From Propionibacteriaceae bacterium (lineage in GTDB: Bacteria > Actinomycetota > Actinomycetes > Propionibacteriales > Propionibacteriaceae): a stretch of DNA of 7,487 nt. How positions within the stretch are numbered: position 1 is the stretch's first letter; each line of letters starts with the position of its first letter. Below, piece by piece: positions 5,312 to 7,487 of this stretch. Under the pieces are notes generated by a model. That model saw only the letters and a program-made list of their open reading frames with translations. It was not told the DNA's origin and made no database searches. The DNA lies in assembly GCA_003153855.1 (NCBI GenBank), contig PMBM01000037.1, forward strand, positions 1 through 7,487, written 5' to 3'. Position numbers and translations under genes: made by a program.

Positions 5312-6249
5312 TCGCCACGCTGCTCGTCGTTCTTCAGGTCGTTGTCGCGACGGCCATCACTCCGCTGCTCATCGGCGTCATGCGCCAGGTGCGCGCCCGC
5401 CTGGAAGGCCGCATCGGCAGCGGCGTCCTTCAGCCGTACCGCGACGTCAGGAAGCTTCTCGCCAAGGAGCCGCTGCGCGCCGAAGGATCGAGCATCATCC
5501 TCGTCGCGGCGCCCCTGGTGCTGCTGGTCTCGAGCCTGCTGGTGGTCGCGCTCGTACCGCTCGTGACCACCGCGAACATCCCGGCCGTACCGAACGACCT
5601 GTTCGTCGTCGTGTCGATCCTGCTCATCGGCACCGTGGCCCTCGCGCTGCTCGGTCTCGATGCCGGCACCGCGTTCGGCGGCATGGGCTCGAGCCGCCAC
5701 ATGATGATCGCCGCCCTGGTCGAGCCGACCGTGCTCATGAGCGTGTACGCGCTGTCCATCCCCGTGGGCAGCTCGACGTTGAGCAAGATCGTCGTCGCTC
5801 GTGGTGCGGACGTCACCCGCGTGGTCACCCCTGCCGGCCTGCTGGCCGTCGTTGCCCTGGTCGTCGTGGTCCTCGCCGAGACGGGTCGGCTCCCGGTCGA
5901 CAACCCGTCGACGCACCTGGAGCTCACGATGATCCACGAGTCGATGATCCTGGAGAGCGCCGGCCGCGACCTGGCGTGGCTCGAGGTCGGCTCGTGGCTC
6001 CGCCTCACCGCACTGCTCGGCCTCGTCGTCAACCTCGCACTTCCGTGGGGGCTTGCCGACAGCATGCAACCCCTGGCCCTCCTGGTCGCCGTCGTCACGC
6101 TGGGCGTCAAGCTGCTCGTCGCCGGCGGTGTCATCGCGGCCGCCGAGGTCTTCATGGCCAAGGTGAGGCTCTTCAAGGTCCCTGAGCTCCTCGCGGGCTC
6201 GTTCGTGCTGGCGTTCCTCGCCGTGACCGCGTCCTACCTGGCGGGATGA
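5308..6249 (+). CDS. hycD: HyfC/HycD membrane anchor subunit (NuoH-like, Rv0084-like)
   Basis: The 313-residue protein has the features of the NuoH/HycD family, with about eight membrane helices. A cytoplasmic loop after helix 1 reads RARLEGRIGSGVLQPYRDVRKLL (30-51, R and K rich). It is followed by AFGGMGSSR (122-130), and the highly conserved ETGRLPVDNPSTHLE (191-205) continues into LTMIHESMILE. These acidic loops form the quinone-site-like or proton-entry face next to the iron-sulfur small subunit in complex I relatives. H131 follows SSR, where I would more often expect an acidic residue; whether this is a subfamily trait I cannot check. The start overlaps the previous stop by ATGA (5308-5311). 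A GGTGGTGA stretch a few bases upstream is a usable ribosome site. The length (usually 305-320) is complete. Confidence 0.93.
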   Translation: MIATLLVVLQVVVATAITPLLIGVMRQVRARLEGRIGSGVLQPYRDVRKLLAKEPLRAEGSSIILVAAPLVLLVSSLLVVALVPLVTTANIPAVPNDLFVVVSILLIGTVALALLGLDAGTAFGGMGSSRHMMIAALVEPTVLMSVYALSIPVGSSTLSKIVVARGADVTRVVTPAGLLAVVALVVVVLAETGRLPVDNPSTHLELTMIHESMILESAGRDLAWLEVGSWLRLTALLGLVVNLALPWGLADSMQPLALLVAVVTLGVKLLVAGGVIAAAEVFMAKVRLFKVPELLAGSFVLAFLAVTASYLAG

Positions 6250-6250
6250 C

Positions 6251-6904
6251 ATGAACGCATCACTGACATCGAGCATCGTCACCACAGCAGTAGGCGTGCT
6301 GCTCCTCACCGCTGTGCTGCAGACGTGGCGCCGCTCGACCGCGGCATCGGTCCGGCTCCTCGTGGTCCAGGGCCTCGCGCTGGCCGGACTCGTCGCGGCG
6401 CTCGGCGCGTCCCGTGGCGACGCGCAGCTCCTCCTGGTTGCCGGCCTCGTGGCTCTCGTCAAGGCGGGCCTGCTGCCGTGGGCCCTGGGACGTACGGCCA
6501 CCGGGCGTCTCGTGGAGCGCGACTCCGGCGTACGTCCGGCGCTCGGCCTGCTCGGAGCGGCCGTCCTCACGATGTTCGCGTATGCGGTGAGCGACCCCCT
6601 GCGCGGCGGCGACCAGAGCGCGGCGGCACGAGCTCTACCGGCGGGCGTCGCTCTCGTCCTCATCGGCTTCTGGATCCTCCTCACGCGTCACTCGGCCGTG
6701 AGCCAGCTCGTGGGCTTCGTGGTCCTCGACAACGGGATCGCCATGGTCGCGTTCCTCACCTCGGACGGGCTCCCGCTGACGGTCGAGCTGGGCGCGACCC
6801 TCGACGTCCTCCTCGTCGTCGTCATCCTGCGCGCGCTGACGACGCGCATGCGTGACACCCATGGCGGTACGTCCGTCGACGACCTGACGGAGCTGAGGGA
6901 CTGA
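6251..6904 (+). CDS. hycP: HyfE/HycP-like hydrogenase membrane subunit (Rv0085-like)
   Basis: The 217-residue protein is strongly hydrophobic, with about six to seven membrane helices. It is the right length for HyfE (about 215), which combines NuoK-like features. VALVKAGLLPWALG (68-80) carries the membrane lysine K71, and SQLVGFVVLDNGIAM (151-165) is the typical HyfE segment, here with D160 before NGI. PLTVELGATLDVLLVV (175-190), with E179 and D185, lies in the last helix. The C-terminal 20 residues are polar and cytoplasmic. Its role would be in the ion-translocating membrane arm, between the HycD anchor and the HyfF-like subunit. It begins one base after the hycD stop and its own stop shares one base with the next ATG (TGATG, 6902-6906). 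There is no strong ribosome site, so coupled translation is likely. The symbol follows the mycobacterial name; HyfE is the enterobacterial counterpart. Confidence 0.87.
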   Translation: MNASLTSSIVTTAVGVLLLTAVLQTWRRSTAASVRLLVVQGLALAGLVAALGASRGDAQLLLVAGLVALVKAGLLPWALGRTATGRLVERDSGVRPALGLLGAAVLTMFAYAVSDPLRGGDQSAAARALPAGVALVLIGFWILLTRHSAVSQLVGFVVLDNGIAMVAFLTSDGLPLTVELGATLDVLLVVVILRALTTRMRDTHGGTSVDDLTELRD

Positions 6905-7487
6905 TGACCGTGCTGCTCTGGCTCCCCGTCCTGGTCCCCGCGGTCTTGGGCGCCCTCGTCGCGTGGCGGCACAGCGACGCGTACGCGCGGTACGTACCGC
7001 TCGCGGTCGCCCTCGTCATCCTGACCTGCGGAGTCGTGCTCGTGGCGGCAGGCACGATCGTCACTTCCTCGGTGCTGCGCGCCGATGCGGGTGCTTCGTA
7101 CGTGCTGCTCTGCATCGGCGCCGTGGCCGTCGTCGCTCTATGGGGCGGCCTGTCGTCGACCTCGCTCGGCGGCCGTGGCGAGTCCCTGATCTGCGCCTTC
7201 CTGGCGGCGATGAGCCTCGCGGTGCTGTCCGACAACCTCGGCGTGATGTGGGTGGCCATCGAGGCCACGACGATCGCGACGGCCTTCCTCGTGGGGCACG
7301 CGGGAACCCGCGGCGCCACCGAGGCCGCCTGGAAGTACGTGGTGCTCGGCTCCGTCGGCGTCGCCATCGCGTTCCTCGGTGTCGTGCTCGTCTACGCTTC
7401 CGGCCGCGCCGGGGGCTCCCCCACGCTGTCGTGGGTCGCGCTGACGAGCGGCAACCTCACGCTGTCGCCTCACCTGGCACGCGCCGG
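6904..7487 (+). CDS. hycQ: HyfF/HycQ-like antiporter-type membrane subunit, N-terminal 194 codons, runs off right edge
   Basis: The frame opens at ATG 6904 (TGATG overlap with the previous gene) and is still open at the window end. Visible membrane segments are near residues 3-20, 30-55, 64-82, 95-112, 114-131 and 144-165. NLGVMWVAIEATTIATAFLVG (111-131) contains E120, the conserved helix-5 glutamate of the NuoL/M/N family. AAWKYVVLGSVGVAIAFLG (141-159) contains K144, typical of HyfF proteins. Family members are about 480-530 residues, so well over half lies beyond the edge. As a second antiporter-like unit beside the HyfB-like protein it would pump ions in the same complex. By order it corresponds to Rv0086 (hycQ), and the catalytic large subunit should follow. 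The call as HyfF/HycQ rather than another HyfB/NuoN copy rests on this motif pair and on gene order. Confidence 0.88.
   Translation, partial: MTVLLWLPVLVPAVLGALVAWRHSDAYARYVPLAVALVILTCGVVLVAAGTIVTSSVLRADAGASYVLLCIGAVAVVALWGGLSSTSLGGRGESLICAFLAAMSLAVLSDNLGVMWVAIEATTIATAFLVGHAGTRGATEAAWKYVVLGSVGVAIAFLGVVLVYASGRAGGSPTLSWVALTSGNLTLSPHLARA

Noticed and set aside
4438..6249. Plus-strand frame beginning upstream of hycD (603 codons)
   Set aside because: The first 290 codons are an Arg/Pro-rich out-of-frame reading of the HyfB-like gene; the real start is ATG 5308 in the ATGA overlap.
2793..7487. Complex I (nuo) operon
   Set aside because: The small subunit has CxxCE instead of adjacent cysteines, NuoC/D/E/F/G/I genes are absent between the membrane genes, and the order with HyfE- and HyfF-like genes is that of hydrogenases.
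1..7487. CRISPR arrays, insertion sequences, phage genes or attachment sites beside the tRNAs
   Set aside because: No regularly spaced repeats, transposase or integrase features, and no duplicated tRNA 3' end were seen in the window.

Overview
The window is high-GC actinobacterial DNA. Genes are packed, third codon positions are mostly G/C, GTG starts are used, and two of three tRNA genes lack an encoded CCA end. The gene content best fits an aerobic or facultative actinobacterium, possibly of the Nocardioides/Propionibacteriales type; this taxonomic guess is inference from style, not from a marker gene.

Left part (1-671): the 5' end of a leftward gene for a chorismate-utilising enzyme (PabB-like, aminodeoxychorismate synthase component I) runs off the left edge. 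Pointing rightwards from it is a three-gene tRNA cluster, Gly(GCC)-Cys(GCA)-Val(GAC), with a plausible promoter, a hairpin in the first spacer and a strong intrinsic terminator.

Middle part (672-2303): a PAP2-type membrane phosphatase gene is followed directly by a short, frameshifted C-terminal remnant that looks like a GNAT acetyltransferase. A leftward gene for a zinc nucleoside/base deaminase comes next. The DNA around 1430-1700 has less regular codon use than its surroundings and looks like a decayed junction.

Right part (2304-7487): a 157-bp divergent intergenic region carries a promoter and a striking TTGC-N6-TTGC-N6-GCAA dyad. It leads into a tightly overlapping operon: a cysteine-free ArsR-family repressor, a NuoB/HyfI-like [4Fe-4S] hydrogenase small subunit, a HyfB-like antiporter-type subunit, a HyfC/HycD (NuoH-like) subunit, a HyfE/HycP-like subunit and the first 194 codons of a HyfF/HycQ-like antiporter-type subunit. 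The order matches what I recall of the Mycobacterium tuberculosis Rv0081-Rv0086 locus, whose next gene (Rv0087, hycE) encodes the large subunit. The equivalent large-subunit gene should lie just beyond the right edge.

Together these genes would form a membrane-bound group-4-type [NiFe]-hydrogenase or hydrogenase-related complex. In such a complex the small subunit passes electrons through its proximal iron-sulfur cluster, the HycD subunit anchors it in the membrane, and the HyfB/HyfF/HyfE subunits translocate ions. The ArsR protein probably autoregulates the operon from the dyad. No formate dehydrogenase, separate ferredoxin-type subunit or maturation gene is visible here, so electron donor and acceptor, and whether the complex evolves hydrogen at all, cannot be decided from this window.
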